The notes: generated from the sequence alone by a model not told the origin. A stretch of 64,000 nt of DNA from [Pasteurella] mairii (GCA_900454475.1 UGSS01000002.1:1259605-1323604), one strand, 5' to 3'. Shown: positions 1 to 10,962, counted from the first letter of the stretch. Translations and numbers: made by a program.

Positions 1-125
1 AAAATAGAAAAAAATTTTTTGCAGGTTAAAAAAAAGATTTTACATTTCGTCTTATGAACAAAACTTATCAAAAAAGCACCGCACTCTTTATCGTTTACTT
101 TTTGAACAAAATTAAACTCTCACCG

Positions 126-1955
126 TTAATCGTGCAAAGCCGCAAATATTTTTTCAGCTAATGCACGGGAAATCATAGGCACTGACGCCATTTCATCCAC
201 CGTTGCTTTTTTCACCCCTTGCATCCCGCCTAAATATTTCAACAACGCCTGACGTCTTTTAGCGCCAACCCCCTCGATCGTTTCCAATCCGCTTTGCGTT
301 AAAGCCTTTTGGCGTTTTTTACGATGTCCACTGATCGCATGATGATGACTTTCGTCACGAATATGTTGAATTAAATGTAACGCCAAATCATCCGCCGGTA
401 AATGGACTTCTTTATCTTGTTGGCTGATAATCAGCGTTTCCAGCCCCGCTTTACGATCCACGCCTTTCGCCACGCCAATTAAGAGCGGTCGATTTTTATC
501 CCAATTGACCTGCAATTGTTGGAACACCTGCAATGCCCGATTAAGTTGTCCTTTGCCGCCATCAATAAACACAATATCCGGAATTTTATCTTCGCTCAAA
601 TCACGATCAAATCGTTTCAGCAACGCCTGCTCCATTGCCGCATAATCGTCACCACCAGTAATCCCGCTAATATTAAAACGTCGATAATCCGATTTTAGCG
701 GACCCTCTTGATTAAACACCACGCAAGAAGCAATCGTTTGTTCGCCCATAGTATGGCTAATATCAAAACATTCCATGCGTCGAATGTTTTCCATCCCCAA
801 CAAATTCGCCAATTCCGCATAGCGCTCTCGCATTAACGACGCCTGTTTCAACTGCGTTACCAATGCCGCTTTCGCATTCATTTGCGCCAATTGCAAATAT
901 TTGCTCTTATCTCCTTTCACATTATCCTGAATACTCACTTTATGTCCGGCTTGTGAGGTCAACAAGGCTTCCAGCTCATTTTTTTCGCCTAATTTATGAT
1001 CCACAATAATGCTGTTCGGAATACTGCGCCCTTGATAACCTTGCAAATAAAATTGTCCCACAAAGGTCGCTGTTAATTCAGATAAATCCGTATTCGCCGG
1101 CACTTTAGGAAAATAGCTACGATTTCCCAATACCTTACCTTGTCGAATAAACAATACTTGTACGCAAGCAATCCCCAATTGATAAGCAATCGACAAAATA
1201 TCCAAATCATCCAAACGCTCGTTATCCACAAATTGTTTTTCAATCACCGAACGTACCGCTTGAATCTGATCACGAAACCGTGCCGCCGCTTCAAAATTTA
1301 ATGCTTGGCTTGCCTGTTCCATTTTACCGATCAAATGTTCCAGCACTTGCTGATCTTTGCCTTGCAAAAATAAACGCGCAAAATTTACCTGTTGCGCATA
1401 ATCTTCGTCACTCACATAACCGGCAACGCAAGGCGCTAAGCAACGCCCAATTTGATATTGCAAACAAGGGCGCGAACGGTTGTTATACACCGAATTTTCA
1501 CATTGGCGAATTGGGAATAATTTTTGTAACAATACCAAGGTTTCACGCACTGCACCGGCGTGCGGATAAGGACCGAAATACTCGCCTTGCACTTTTTTCG
1601 CGCCACGATAAGCGGTAATTCTCGGGTGGCGTTCTTGGGTGAGCAAAATATAAGGATAGGATTTATCATCACGTAACAAAACGTTATAACGTGGCTGATA
1701 TTGTTTAATATAATTATGTTCCAGTAATAAGGCTTCAGTTTCAGAAGAGGTGATCGTCGTTTCAATGCGAGCAATGGCAGCGACTAAGGCTTCCGTTTTT
1801 TTGCTCGCGACTTGACGACGAAAATAGCTAGACAAGCGTTTTTTAAGATCCTTGGCTTTGCCCACATAAATCACGGTGTCCTTATCGTCATACATACGAT
1901 ACACACCCGCATTATGCGGCATATCCGCCAAGAATGATTTAGCGTCAAAACCCAT
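126..1955 (-). CDS. uvrC: Excinuclease ABC subunit C
   Basis: UvrC makes both incisions in UvrABC nucleotide excision repair, acting in the cytoplasm on DNA pre-loaded with UvrB. At 609 residues it is the normal length. In order: GIY-YIG nuclease at about residues 15-95 (GVYRMY, then [13 protein letters not shown]), a cluster of four cysteines at about 150-175, the UVR motif that binds UvrB at about 205-235, the RNase H-like second nuclease from about 390 ([11 protein letters not shown]), and tandem helix-hairpin-helix motifs at the C terminus ([18 protein letters not shown]). It starts five bases after kdsB ends, so it is probably the last gene of the kdsB-lpxK-msbA group. Nothing looks damaged. 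Confidence 0.97.
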   Translation of the reverse strand: MGFDAKSFLADMPHNAGVYRMYDDKDTVIYVGKAKDLKKRLSSYFRRQVASKKTEALVAAIARIETTITSSETEALLLEHNYIKQYQPRYNVLLRDDKSYPYILLTQERHPRITAYRGAKKVQGEYFGPYPHAGAVRETLVLLQKLFPIRQCENSVYNNRSRPCLQYQIGRCLAPCVAGYVSDEDYAQQVNFARLFLQGKDQQVLEHLIGKMEQASQALNFEAAARFRDQIQAVRSVIEKQFVDNERLDDLDILSIAYQLGIACVQVLFIRQGKVLGNRSYFPKVPANTDLSELTATFVGQFYLQGYQGRSIPNSIIVDHKLGEKNELEALLTSQAGHKVSIQDNVKGDKSKYLQLAQMNAKAALVTQLKQASLMRERYAELANLLGMENIRRMECFDISHTMGEQTIASCVVFNQEGPLKSDYRRFNISGITGGDDYAAMEQALLKRFDRDLSEDKIPDIVFIDGGKGQLNRALQVFQQLQVNWDKNRPLLIGVAKGVDRKAGLETLIISQQDKEVHLPADDLALHLIQHIRDESHHHAISGHRKKRQKALTQSGLETIEGVGAKRRQALLKYLGGMQGVKKATVDEMASVPMISRALAEKIFAALHD

Positions 1956-1960
1956 ATAAT

Positions 1961-2743
1961 TTATGCAAAATGTCCTAAAATTGACCGCACTTTTTCCAAA
2001 TCTTCCGGCGTATCCACACCAACCGCCGGTACTTCTAATGCCGGTTCAACGTGGATTTTTTCGCCATACCACAACACGCGCAACTGCTCTAGGCTCTCAA
2101 TTTGCTCAAGTGCGGTCGGTTTCCAGCGAATATATTGCTGAATAAATCCTGCACGATAGGCATAGATACCAATATGTCGCCAATAATGATCGACTAAATT
2201 GAGTTGTGACACATCCGCGGAAGCATTGCGCAACACCGCAAATTGATCGCGATTCCACGGGATCACCGCACGTGAAAAATACAATACATAACCGGCATGA
2301 TCGGTCACCACTTTCACCACATTCGGATTAAATAATTCCTCCGTATCCTCGATTTTCACCGCAAGACTTGCCATATTAACCGAATATTTGGCTAAATTTT
2401 CTGCTACTTGGCGCACAATACTCGGCGGAATTAGCGGCTCATCACCTTGAATATTGACAATAATTTCATCATCCGCTATTCCCAATTTTTCCACTACCTC
2501 GGCAAGACGTTCAGTTCCGGAATTGTGTTTTGCCGAGGTCAAACAGACTTCGCCGCCAAAAGATCGCACCACATTCGCCACTGCATCATGATCTGTCGCC
2601 ACGATCACACGTTCCGCGCCGGCGCGCTGTGCTTGTTGCCAAACATGTTCAATCATGGGTTTGCCGGCAATATCCGCCAACGGTTTTCCCGGCAAACGGG
2701 AGGACGCATAACGCGCCGGAATAATCACGGTAAATTTAGTCAT
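1961..2743 (-). CDS. kdsB: 3-deoxy-manno-octulosonate cytidylyltransferase (CMP-Kdo synthetase)
   Basis: Activates Kdo with CTP to CMP-Kdo, the donor for the inner core of lipooligosaccharide. The N terminus carries the sugar-nucleotidyltransferase signature ([17 protein letters not shown]) and NIQGDEPL lies near residue 100. At 260 residues it is slightly longer than the roughly 250-residue family norm. The ATG overlaps the end of ycaR by 8 bases, which implies translational coupling. Two uptake signals lie inside the gene, at 1984 and 2108. With lpxK and msbA it forms a lipid A/Kdo assembly and export cluster. Confidence 0.96.
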   Translation of the reverse strand: MTKFTVIIPARYASSRLPGKPLADIAGKPMIEHVWQQAQRAGAERVIVATDHDAVANVVRSFGGEVCLTSAKHNSGTERLAEVVEKLGIADDEIIVNIQGDEPLIPPSIVRQVAENLAKYSVNMASLAVKIEDTEELFNPNVVKVVTDHAGYVLYFSRAVIPWNRDQFAVLRNASADVSQLNLVDHYWRHIGIYAYRAGFIQQYIRWKPTALEQIESLEQLRVLWYGEKIHVEPALEVPAVGVDTPEDLEKVRSILGHFA

Positions 2744-2924
2744 GGGAGCTTTCCTCGCTTGAGGTTAAAGCAGTACCTTGTTCGGCAAGCAAGACGGGGA
2801 TGCCTTGTTGGATAGGATAGGCGATATGATCAAAATGACAAATTAAGCGTTCATTTTCTTTGTCGTATTTCAATCGTCCTTGACAAATCGGACAAGCCAC
2901 AATTTCCAATAATCTGGTATTCAT
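2736..2924 (-). CDS. ycaR: Trm112-like zinc-ribbon protein, YcaR/UPF0434 family
   Basis: A 62-residue protein with the family signature [14 protein letters not shown] near the N terminus. Only one CxxC pair is present (CPIC), with a further Cys-His at [13 protein letters not shown], so the zinc site looks partial, as is common in this family. The family is almost always found between lpxK and kdsB. Here it overlaps lpxK by 4 bases and kdsB by 8. Its role in lipid A/Kdo synthesis is unproven; Trm112 homologues elsewhere are small partner proteins of methyltransferases. Confidence 0.88.
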   Translation of the reverse strand: MNTRLLEIVACPICQGRLKYDKENERLICHFDHIAYPIQQGIPVLLAEQGTALTSSEESSHD

Positions 2925-3922
2925 CTTCTATCCTCGTTTACTTTTTTTATAATTTTATCAATAAATTGAACCGCACTTTTAGCATCAATCTGCGCCTCAA
3001 TCGGCACATACCACCAATTCTCCTGCGCAAATTTTTCACATTTGACCGCATCTTTTTCCGTCATCAGCAAAGGCGTATTTGCTGGTGTCAACGGTTGAAT
3101 AAGCGAGGAAGAATAGGCTTGATGATCGGCAAATGCGTGGCAATGGAGTAACTGAATGCCCAATGCTTGCAACATGGAGAAAAAACGCGGCGGATGCCCA
3201 ATACCCGCCAAAGCGATGGCGGGTTGCTGAACAAAGTCCGTCAACAAGCGTTTTTCTTGGGTTTTTAAATTGATCGCATACTGCGGCACTAAGCGCATCA
3301 ACACATCAGTTTGCGGAATCGATTTTCCGTTGGCAATAATTAAATCCACTTGTTTTAAGCGCGCCGGCAATTCGCGCAAAGGTCCTGCCGGCAGCACAAA
3401 TCCGTTACCAAAAACGCGCTCGCCATCGACCACCACAATTTCCATATCCCGTTGTAATGAGTAATGTTGCAATCCGTCGTCGCTAATAATCAGATCGCAA
3501 GGAAAAGATCGCAGCAATAACTCGATCGCCTGCCGGCGGTTAGGCGAAATGCACACCGGCGCGCCGGTACGTTTCGCGATTAGCACCGGTTCATCGCCAC
3601 CCTCCTGCGGATCCGTTTGCGCGGATACTAACAGCGGATATTGTTTCGCTTGACTACCATAACCACGAGAAATCACGCCAACATTTATGCCGCGTTGCTG
3701 CAACTGTTCCACTAGCCACACCACCACCGGCGTTTTTCCATTCCCGCCCACCGATAAATTGCCCACAATAATGACCGGCACCGGCGCGCGATATGACGCC
3801 AACCAGCCTTTTTGCCATAAAAAGCGACGCCATGAACTGATAAGCCAAAAAAGTGCGCTTAAAGGTAATAACAACCACGCCACCAAACGCGCCATCTTCG
3901 TTTTTGCATACCAAAAGTTCAT
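2921..3922 (-). CDS. lpxK: Tetraacyldisaccharide 4'-kinase
   Basis: LpxK phosphorylates the 4' position of the lipid A precursor at the inner face of the cytoplasmic membrane, using ATP. It has 333 residues, typical for the family. A hydrophobic N-terminal segment (residues 10-28, [16 protein letters not shown]) anchors the protein. The P-loop follows at about residues 57-68 ([11 protein letters not shown]), and GLQHYSL from the conserved core is near 160. It lies 30 bases downstream of msbA, with an uptake signal at 3940 in the gap, and overlaps ycaR by 4 bases. The order msbA-lpxK-ycaR-kdsB is conserved in gammaproteobacteria. Confidence 0.96.
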   Translation of the reverse strand: MNFWYAKTKMARLVAWLLLPLSALFWLISSWRRFLWQKGWLASYRAPVPVIIVGNLSVGGNGKTPVVVWLVEQLQQRGINVGVISRGYGSQAKQYPLLVSAQTDPQEGGDEPVLIAKRTGAPVCISPNRRQAIELLLRSFPCDLIISDDGLQHYSLQRDMEIVVVDGERVFGNGFVLPAGPLRELPARLKQVDLIIANGKSIPQTDVLMRLVPQYAINLKTQEKRLLTDFVQQPAIALAGIGHPPRFFSMLQALGIQLLHCHAFADHQAYSSSLIQPLTPANTPLLMTEKDAVKCEKFAQENWWYVPIEAQIDAKSAVQFIDKIIKKVNEDRR

Positions 3923-3952
3923 CTCGTCCTCTTTAGATAAAGTGCGGTCAAA

Positions 3953-5701
3953 TTATTGGCTAAATTGCATGGTATGCAATTGTTTATAAGCACCATCTAA
4001 CGCCAATAATTGCTGATGATTTCCACGCTCTTTAATTTCACCATGGTCAATCACCAAAATTTCATCGGCATTTTCAATGGTTGATAAACGGTGCGCAATC
4101 ACTAACACTGTACGATCGCGTTGCAATTCTTCCAAGGCGGATTGAATAGCGCGTTCCGATTCCGTATCCAATGCCGAAGTGGCTTCATCCAAAATCAACA
4201 CCGGTGAATCGCGCAGTAAGGCACGCGCAATCGCCAAACGTTGGCGCTGCCCGCCGGATAAACTCGCGCCATTTTCGCCAATCAGCGTATCCAAACCTTG
4301 CGGCAATTTTTCAATAAACTCCATGGCGTGCGCTGCGGTTGCCACCTTAATAATATCTTCGCGACTATATTTATCTTGCGCCGCATAGGCGATATTATTC
4401 GCCACCGTATCGTTAAATAAATGCACTTGTTGCGATACCACCGCGCAATTTTCGCGCAAATTAGTCAAGCGATAATCTTGGATATTGACATCATCTAAGG
4501 TAATTTCGCCCTCTTGGATATCATAAAAACGGGTCACTAAATTAGCAATCGTGGATTTTCCCGATCCAGAGCGTCCTACCAACGCCACGGTTCTCCCCGC
4601 CGGCACTGCAAACGAAATGTGATTTAACGCACGTTCATCCTTGCCCTCATATGCAAAACTCACGTTATTAAAACGCAAATTGCCTTTGGCTTTTTCCACA
4701 TGATACGTCCCGTTATCTTTTTCCGTTTCCATGTCTAAAATCGCAAATAAAGTTTGACATGCCGCCATACCGCGTTGAAAATTCGCATTTACATTGGTTA
4801 AAGATTTTAACGGGCGCATCATAGCTAACATAGACGAAAAAACCACAGTAAAAGAGCCGGCAGTTAAATTTTGACTCATAATCGCAGGCAAAGTGGCTAA
4901 ATATAATACTGCTGACAAGGCAAAAGAAGCGATTACTTGTACAATAGGATCGGAAATCGCATTGGCAACCGTCATTTTCATGCCTTTGCGTCGCATATCA
5001 TTGCTCACCGCATTAAAGCGTTTTTCTTCAATGCGTTGCCCACCGAAAGATAACACGACTTTATGTCCTCGCAACATTTGCTCGGCAGTTGAGGTTAATT
5101 CTCCCATGGAATTTTGCATATTTTTACTTAAACGACGAAACGTCTTAGAAACCACGCGAATTAACACCGCAATAATCGGTCCGATAATAAATAGCACCAC
5201 GGAAAGTTGCCAACTGGTATAAATCATCACACCAAGCAAAGAAAGAATATACGCTCCCTCGCGCACAATAGTGGTTAAGGAATTTGAAGAAGAATTCGCC
5301 ACTTGTTCGCTGTCATAGGTAATCCGCGAAAGCAATTTACCGGCAGAATTTTGGTCAAAAAAGCTCACCGGCATATACATTAAATGTTTAAACAAACGAC
5401 GACGCATGGTCATCACCACTTTACCAGACACCCATGCCAAACAATAAGAAGAGATAAAACTGGTCGCACCGCGCACAATAATCAGCAACACGACCACAAT
5501 CGCCATCATCCGTAAAAAAGAAACATCGGCTTTACCAAAACCGTCGTCCAATAAGGGTTTTAACATTTGAATTAACGCCGCATCGGTCAAGGCATTGAAT
5601 ACTAAAGTAATCCCAGCCACAATCAAGCCGATTTTAAAAGGCGAAATCATCGGCCATAAGCGTTTAAATGTTTGGAGCGTAGAAAGATCTTTATCTTGCA
5701 T
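3953..5701 (-). CDS. msbA: Lipid A export ATP-binding/permease protein MsbA
   Basis: Homodimeric ABC half-transporter that flips core-lipid A across the inner membrane. Residues 1-320 hold six membrane segments (for example [19 protein letters not shown]). The nucleotide-binding domain has Walker [10 protein letters not shown] near 380, the signature [16 protein letters not shown] near 482, Walker [12 protein letters not shown] and the switch AHRLST. The 582-residue length is normal. It precedes lpxK and follows comEC with a 94-base gap, so a promoter between 5702 and 5795 on the minus strand is likely. Confidence 0.97.
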   Translation of the reverse strand: MQDKDLSTLQTFKRLWPMISPFKIGLIVAGITLVFNALTDAALIQMLKPLLDDGFGKADVSFLRMMAIVVVLLIIVRGATSFISSYCLAWVSGKVVMTMRRRLFKHLMYMPVSFFDQNSAGKLLSRITYDSEQVANSSSNSLTTIVREGAYILSLLGVMIYTSWQLSVVLFIIGPIIAVLIRVVSKTFRRLSKNMQNSMGELTSTAEQMLRGHKVVLSFGGQRIEEKRFNAVSNDMRRKGMKMTVANAISDPIVQVIASFALSAVLYLATLPAIMSQNLTAGSFTVVFSSMLAMMRPLKSLTNVNANFQRGMAACQTLFAILDMETEKDNGTYHVEKAKGNLRFNNVSFAYEGKDERALNHISFAVPAGRTVALVGRSGSGKSTIANLVTRFYDIQEGEITLDDVNIQDYRLTNLRENCAVVSQQVHLFNDTVANNIAYAAQDKYSREDIIKVATAAHAMEFIEKLPQGLDTLIGENGASLSGGQRQRLAIARALLRDSPVLILDEATSALDTESERAIQSALEELQRDRTVLVIAHRLSTIENADEILVIDHGEIKERGNHQQLLALDGAYKQLHTMQFSQ

Positions 5702-5795
5702 AACATCGTCTTTGAGTTGTAAAAAATCGGTCTATTGTACCTTGATTTTTTCCACAAGCCAACGCAGTCAAAAAAGATAGTCCCGCTCCGTCATC

Positions 5796-8258
5796 TTATT
5801 CTTCGCCGATCATCTGATGATACCAAGGTGCCCAAGGATTTCTAGCGGTTTTAACGCGCATATATTTTGGCGTAAATTCAACACGAATTTGCCCCGATAA
5901 AGCGGTATTATAAACCGTCACCGCATTTTCTTTCAGCCGATTTACCACCTCCGCGTGCGGAAATCCCCAAGCATTCCAACGACTTGCCGAAATTAACGCG
6001 ATATTAGGGCGCGCGGTTTGCACTAACTGCTTGCCAGTTGATGTTCGACTTCCATGATGTCCGACCTGCAACAGGTCAATTTTATCCAACAAGGGAACAA
6101 AGGTATTTTCCAGCGCAAGATCAGCATCTCCCGTTAACAAAACTCGATAGGTTTCATCCGATACTAACAACACGCAAGAATGCTCGTTCTTTGCTCGAGC
6201 GACATTTTTTTGTGGTGCCAGTGCACTAAAATGCAACCCTTGCCATTCCCAACGCAACCCTTGCTTGCATAAAGTGCGGTGCTTTTCTCCCGCGTTTTTG
6301 AAAGAAGAACGAATTACCGTAATATCCGGATAAACCGCCAAAATATCTCTCGCTCCACCCGCATGATCATTATCATCATGGCTAAGAATAAGTTGTTCCA
6401 ATTGAATACCTTGGCGCTGTAAATAAGGTAGAATTTCCAATCTAGCCATACTGCCGCCCTGCCATGCCGAGCCGGTATCATACAAAATACCACGATCATT
6501 TTTTACCAATAGCATTGCCAACCCCTGACCCACATCCAAACTTTCTAACCGCCACAAAGGTTCGCTCATTTTGCTATAGCCCCAAACGCCGAAACAACCG
6601 ACAGCCAAACCTAACGCCAAGCGTTGCGCCACTTGTAAAACCGATTTAGCCGGAATTGCCTGGAAATTTAAAGACAGCGGAAAGCGAGGCGCATGTACAT
6701 TGGCAATCTCTAAGGCAGCCTTTACTTGCAAGCGCTTTAAATATGTCACATAACAAGCAAAGCACAGGGCAAAAAGTGCGGTCAAAATTAACGCGTTTTT
6801 TTGCGAAACCCACAGCCCGCCACCTGCCAAATGGCGCAATATTTCTGTTATCCATTGCGCAATGTTATCCGCCCACCACCAAGATTGCCAAGCGCCCTGC
6901 GTTGTCAAAGCGAATAATACCAGCGGTACTAAAATAAAACTAAAAAGCGGAACTGCCAATAAATTCGCCACCCCACCCATGGGGAAAAAGGTATGAAATA
7001 AAAATAGCTGAATGGGCGTAAATAACCACAACAGCCCCAATTGTAAATGACATAAGCTAAATAGCGGAAATATTTTCCCAACCGCTTGACGTACTGGCTG
7101 ACCGCGCCACAGAAACAGTGACAAAGGAACAAACTGATACCAAGTAATGAGACAAGCGACAGCCCCGACCGATAACCAAAAACTGCTAGAAAGTGGCATC
7201 AGCGGATCGTATAACAATAACAGCGCCACCACCCGCCATAAAAATTGCCACGACGTACAATAAGCTCGAAAAAATTGAAAGGCACACAACACCATCAATG
7301 CCAGCACTGCGCGAAAAGTCGGAATACTTAACCCAGCAAGTTGCGCATAACCTAACGCCACGAGAAGACCACAAATAAGAGGGAAAGAAGGAGAAATCCA
7401 ATGGGTAGGAAAAATCCCCTGCACACCGCGCGCCAATATCCAGCCCACCCACATTGCCAAGCCAATATGCAATCCGGAAATCGCGATTAAATGAGCGGTG
7501 TTAGTTTGTTGATAATGTTGCCACACATCAGTACTTAGCCACGCCCGTTCGCCAAATCCCAAGGCTAACAACAATCCTTGCATGGGTAAATCTTGGGTTT
7601 GTTGCCACGCGGCATTCAAGCGTCGCTCGCGCCAATGAAAATCCTCTTTAATTTTAACCGCACTTTTCACGCTGCCATAAGCGCTAATCCCTTTCGCTAA
7701 ATACCATTGCAGCCGCTCAAACCCACCGAAATTATAACGCGCCGACAGTGGGCGCAGTTTCAATTCTCCCTGCCAAATTTCACCCGCGCGCGCCTTTGCC
7801 GGCAATGCCCAATTGAGATAAATCCGCTGCTCTGGTAAATCAGCTTGCAATCGCGCCTTAACAATTAAGCGTTGGTAATCCTGTTGCTGCAGCACTTCTT
7901 CAATCCGAAAATTCACCCTCATTTTAGCTGGAAGAGCAGGAAGTGCGGTGATATTTTCTGCGGTTTTAATAAGATCCAACGCGGCAAAATGAAAATAGCC
8001 TAAACATAATATGAGCAGTATTCCGCTCGCAAAAATCCGGCGTAAATAGGCGTTGATGCGTGCTATTTTTTGTCCGCCATATTGCCAATAAGGGAGATAC
8101 GTGCCTGCAAATAACAAGGCGCACGCAATAAAAAGTCCGCATGCCATATGCCATTCTAGCAACGCCAATCTTGGCAAAAAAACCAAGCTAAACCCTGCCA
8201 ACACAATGGTTCGCGTGAACAAATCCAAATCAACGCCTATCTTATACATGTTCATCAT
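5796..8258 (-). CDS. comEC: DNA internalisation competence protein ComEC/Rec2
   Basis: Inner-membrane channel that passes single-stranded transforming DNA into the cytoplasm; the Haemophilus homologue is Rec2. The 820 residues comprise an N-terminal membrane region (about 15-110), an OB-like periplasmic section, the multi-pass competence domain (about 220-500, with NTAHLIAISGLHIGLA) and a C-terminal metallo-beta-lactamase-like domain. Its metal motif is near residue 622 (LSHDDNDHAGG), with LLQVGHHGSRTSTG further on. An intact comEC fits the many uptake signals in the window. The start is the first ATG of MMNMYKIG; the next two methionines are alternatives. It diverges from dksA across 253 bases. 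Confidence 0.95.
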   Translation of the reverse strand: MMNMYKIGVDLDLFTRTIVLAGFSLVFLPRLALLEWHMACGLFIACALLFAGTYLPYWQYGGQKIARINAYLRRIFASGILLILCLGYFHFAALDLIKTAENITALPALPAKMRVNFRIEEVLQQQDYQRLIVKARLQADLPEQRIYLNWALPAKARAGEIWQGELKLRPLSARYNFGGFERLQWYLAKGISAYGSVKSAVKIKEDFHWRERRLNAAWQQTQDLPMQGLLLALGFGERAWLSTDVWQHYQQTNTAHLIAISGLHIGLAMWVGWILARGVQGIFPTHWISPSFPLICGLLVALGYAQLAGLSIPTFRAVLALMVLCAFQFFRAYCTSWQFLWRVVALLLLYDPLMPLSSSFWLSVGAVACLITWYQFVPLSLFLWRGQPVRQAVGKIFPLFSLCHLQLGLLWLFTPIQLFLFHTFFPMGGVANLLAVPLFSFILVPLVLFALTTQGAWQSWWWADNIAQWITEILRHLAGGGLWVSQKNALILTALFALCFACYVTYLKRLQVKAALEIANVHAPRFPLSLNFQAIPAKSVLQVAQRLALGLAVGCFGVWGYSKMSEPLWRLESLDVGQGLAMLLVKNDRGILYDTGSAWQGGSMARLEILPYLQRQGIQLEQLILSHDDNDHAGGARDILAVYPDITVIRSSFKNAGEKHRTLCKQGLRWEWQGLHFSALAPQKNVARAKNEHSCVLLVSDETYRVLLTGDADLALENTFVPLLDKIDLLQVGHHGSRTSTGKQLVQTARPNIALISASRWNAWGFPHAEVVNRLKENAVTVYNTALSGQIRVEFTPKYMRVKTARNPWAPWYHQMIGEE

Positions 8259-8511
8259 TTTTCATTATTATTACCAAGCGTAAATATGAAAAATTCACCA
8301 AGTGACAACAAGATTGGCTATGCAATTTTGTAACTTAGATCGCAAATTTAATATTTTATTCAGTAAAAATTTGCCATCTTACCGTAAATTTATTTGCTAA
8401 ATGTGCCAAGTTCTGTTATTTATATCGCCTTTAAAAAATCAACTTGAATACTTATCGCCTCCAATGCGGTTTGAACGACAGAAATGGATGCATTTTTATT
8501 AGGAGATACCC

Positions 8512-8949
8512 ATGTCTAAATCCTCTTTAAGCTTATTGGCTCTTGCCGGTGTTGAACCGTACCAATTACAAGACGGTGAGGAGTACATGAATGAGAAACA
8601 GGTACAACATTTCAAAAAAATCTTGCAAGCCTGGAAAGATCAAATTCATGAGGAAACTTCCCGTACCGTAGCGCATATGCAAGATGAAGCCTCTAATTTC
8701 CCAGATCCAGCAGATCGTGCGACCCAAGAAGAAGAATTCAGCTTGGAATTACGCAATCGTGATCGTGAACGCAAACTGATGAAAAAAATTGATAATACCT
8801 TGAAAAAATTAGACACTGATGAGTTTGGTTATTGCGAGTCTTGTGGCGTAGAAATCGGCATTCGTCGTCTAGAAGCGCGTCCAACTGCCGATCTTTGCAT
8901 TGATTGCAAAACATTAGCAGAAATTCGCGAAAAACAAATGATCAGCTGA
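8512..8949 (+). CDS. dksA: RNA polymerase-binding transcription factor DksA
   Basis: DksA binds the secondary channel of RNA polymerase and, with ppGpp, controls stable RNA and amino-acid promoters. It has 145 residues. The acidic coiled-coil tip is [13 protein letters not shown] (DxxDxA). The four-cysteine zinc finger is CESCG followed by CIDCK at about residues 109-135. ATG 8512 is preceded by TTAGGAGATACCC. A uptake-signal hairpin terminator follows at 8968, so the gene is probably its own transcript. Confidence 0.97.
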   Translation: MSKSSLSLLALAGVEPYQLQDGEEYMNEKQVQHFKKILQAWKDQIHEETSRTVAHMQDEASNFPDPADRATQEEEFSLELRNRDRERKLMKKIDNTLKKLDTDEFGYCESCGVEIGIRRLEARPTADLCIDCKTLAEIREKQMIS

Positions 8950-8967
8950 TTTATAAATTGGTAAGAG

Positions 8968-8998
8968 AAAGTGCGGTAATTTTCACCGCACTTTTCAC
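8968..8998 (+). terminator. Rho-independent terminator made of paired uptake signals
   Basis: Inverted uptake signals AAAGTGCGGT (8968-8977) and ACCGCACTTT (8985-8994) form a perfect 10-bp stem with a 7-base loop, followed by T residues. It lies 19 bases after the dksA stop. Paired uptake signals acting as terminators are well known in Haemophilus. Confidence 0.85.
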
Positions 8999-9032
8999 TT
9001 TTTGTTTTAATTTATATTAAGCATTCTTGAGG

Positions 9033-9035
9033 TTT
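9033..9035 (+). promoter_or_regulatory. Ribosome-binding site region that selects an AUU start for pcnB
   Basis: TTGAGG at 9027-9032 is the only good Shine-Dalgarno match. It ends 6 bases before ATT 9039, while the TTG at 9027 lies inside it and so is unlikely to be the start. No ATG or GTG lies in frame nearby. ATT 9036 is also possible but is only 3 bases from the site. Confidence 0.6.
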
Positions 9036-9038
9036 ATT

Positions 9039-10448
9039 ATTTTAACGTTAATTAAAAATCTATTAGGCAAAAAAAAGAACGCACAGCCTGTCGTCAATCC
9101 GTCTGCGTCCCCAAAACCGGCGTTGTCGCGTCATTATCATAAAGCGATCATAAAAGCATCACAATTTGGCATTTACCCGCGCATGATCAGTAGAAATGCG
9201 CTGTTTGTGGTAGAAAAATTGCAACGCCAAGGTTTTGAAGCCTATGTGGTTGGTGGCTGTTTGCGTGATTTATTATTGGGGAAAAACCCAAAAGATTTTG
9301 ATGTCGCTACCAACGCTCGTCCAGAGCGAGTGCTGGCAATTTTTCAGCGTCAATGTCGCTTGGTCGGTCGCCGGTTTCGCTTGGCACACGTCATGTTCGG
9401 ACGCGATATTATAGAAGTTGCCACCTTCCGCGCTCATCACCAAGAAACCCACAACGAAAAACAAGCTAAACAAAATCAAGACGGAATGTTATTACGCGAT
9501 AATGTCTATGGCACCTTGGAACAAGATGCCGCTCGACGTGACTTTACCGTTAATGCCTTATATTACAATCCGCAGAATAATACCTTGTGTGATTATTTTC
9601 ACGGACTAGAGGATCTGAAAGCCGGCAAATTGCGCTTAATTGGCGATCCAGTGGTACGTTATCAGGAAGATCCTGTTAGAATGTTACGTTCTATTCGTTT
9701 TATGGCGAAATTGGATATGTTTTTAGAAAAACCGAGCGAAGCGCCCATTCGTCGCCTTGCCCCATTACTAAAAAATATTCCGCCGGCGCGTTTATTTGAC
9801 GAAAGTTTAAAATTATTGCAAAACGGTTATGGCGTAAAAACCTATAAATTATTGCGCGAGTATCATCTTTTCGAGCAACTTTTCCCCGCATTGATGCCCT
9901 ATTTTACTGAACAAGAAGACAGTTTTGCCGAGCGCATGATTTTAAAATCCCTAACCTCAACTGACGAGCGTTTGGCAGACAAATTGCGCATTAATCCAGC
10001 ATTTTTATTTGCGGCGTTCTTTTGGTATCCATTGCGCGAAAAAGTCGAAATGCTGAAAAATGAAGGCGGACTGAATAATCATGATGCCTATGCTTTAGCC
10101 AGCAATGAAGTATTGGATACTCTATGCCGGTCTTTAGCTGCTCCCCGACGCCACACAGCAGTCATCCGCGATATTTGGTTTTTACAATTGCAGCTACTCA
10201 AACGTACCGGTAATACGCCGGTAAAAACCATGGAGCATCCCAAATTCAGAGCCGCCTTTGATTTGTTGGCAATGCGTGCAGAAATTGAGGGGGGCGAATA
10301 TGTCGAATTGGTAGCTTGGTGGCACGAATATCAGCTAAGCAATATGGAACAGCGCATAAATTTAATCAAAGAACAACAGCGTTTGCATCCTAAACCGAAA
10401 AGAAAATATTATCCGAGAAAACGTCGTAGTACGCCAAAAACTGTATGA
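9039..10448 (+). CDS. pcnB: Poly(A) polymerase I, probable AUU start
   Basis: Adds poly(A) tails to RNA 3' ends, promoting decay and controlling plasmid copy-number RNAs. The nucleotidyltransferase core is GGCLRDLLLGKNPKDFDVAT followed by RRDFTVNALYY. The RNA-binding helical domain and a basic tail (KPKRKYYPRKRRS) complete it. The best start is ATT at 9039, giving M-L-T-L-I-K-N-L-L-G, which resembles the E. coli PcnB N terminus; E. coli pcnB is also reported to start with AUU. A TTG at 9027 is in frame but overlaps the ribosome-binding site. This start gives 469 residues. The 3' end overlaps folK by 4 bases. Confidence 0.92.
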   Translation: MLTLIKNLLGKKKNAQPVVNPSASPKPALSRHYHKAIIKASQFGIYPRMISRNALFVVEKLQRQGFEAYVVGGCLRDLLLGKNPKDFDVATNARPERVLAIFQRQCRLVGRRFRLAHVMFGRDIIEVATFRAHHQETHNEKQAKQNQDGMLLRDNVYGTLEQDAARRDFTVNALYYNPQNNTLCDYFHGLEDLKAGKLRLIGDPVVRYQEDPVRMLRSIRFMAKLDMFLEKPSEAPIRRLAPLLKNIPPARLFDESLKLLQNGYGVKTYKLLREYHLFEQLFPALMPYFTEQEDSFAERMILKSLTSTDERLADKLRINPAFLFAAFFWYPLREKVEMLKNEGGLNNHDAYALASNEVLDTLCRSLAAPRRHTAVIRDIWFLQLQLLKRTGNTPVKTMEHPKFRAAFDLLAMRAEIEGGEYVELVAWWHEYQLSNMEQRINLIKEQQRLHPKPKRKYYPRKRRSTPKTV

Positions 10449-10927
10449 TGAAAACCGTTTATATTGCCTTAGGCAGCAATTTAAATCAGCCTAAAACGCA
10501 ACTTGATACCGCATTGAAGGCATTGGATAGGTTGCCAAATTCCCAGCTTATGGCAATCAGTTCCTTTTATCAAAGTAAGCCGCTTGGACCGCAAGATCAA
10601 CCGGATTACGTTAATGCGGTTGTTTGTTTGCGAACCGAACTTAAACCTTTGGCATTACTTGATGCCTTGCAACAAATTGAAAAGGAACAAGGGCGAGTGC
10701 GGCAGCGGCGCTGGGGCGAGCGCACTTTGGATTTAGATATTTTGTTATATGGGGATCTGCAATTACACAATGAACGTTTAACCGTTCCTCATTATGATAT
10801 GAAAAATCGGGAATTCGTGATTGTTCCGTTATACGAAATTGCTCCCGATTTATGTCTACCGAACGGTGAGACGATCGCAGAGTTAGTCCGTCAATTCTCA
10901 ACGCATCAAATGCAAATTTTACGTTAA
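10445..10927 (+). CDS. folK: 2-amino-4-hydroxy-6-hydroxymethyldihydropteridine pyrophosphokinase (HPPK)
   Basis: Transfers pyrophosphate from ATP to hydroxymethyl-dihydropterin in folate synthesis. It has 160 residues and the family signatures VYIALGSNLNQP at the N terminus and RWGERTLDLDILLYGD at about 88-103. The ATG overlaps the pcnB stop (ATGATG context), so the two are translated as a pair, as in E. coli and H. influenzae. Confidence 0.96.
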   Translation: MMKTVYIALGSNLNQPKTQLDTALKALDRLPNSQLMAISSFYQSKPLGPQDQPDYVNAVVCLRTELKPLALLDALQQIEKEQGRVRQRRWGERTLDLDILLYGDLQLHNERLTVPHYDMKNREFVIVPLYEIAPDLCLPNGETIAELVRQFSTHQMQILR

Positions 10928-10932
10928 AAACA

Positions 10933-10955
10933 AGGCGGGATTTTCCCGCCTCCTG
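10933..10955. terminator. Bidirectional terminator between folK and metC
   Basis: AGGCGGGA (10933-10940) pairs with TCCCGCCT (10944-10951) around a 3-base loop. It lies between the convergent folK and metC stops. An A run before the stem and T-rich sequence after it suit termination in both directions. Confidence 0.75.
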
Positions 10956-10962
10956 TTTATCG

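Noticed and set aside
1-125. A gene at the left edge of the window
   Set aside because: Only AT-rich sequence with many stops precedes the uvrC stop codon; no partial gene is visible.
1280-1618. Plus-strand open frames inside uvrC, and similar ones inside comEC, ureC, valS and ftsH
   Set aside because: They are shadows of well-supported genes on the other strand without ribosome sites or family matches.
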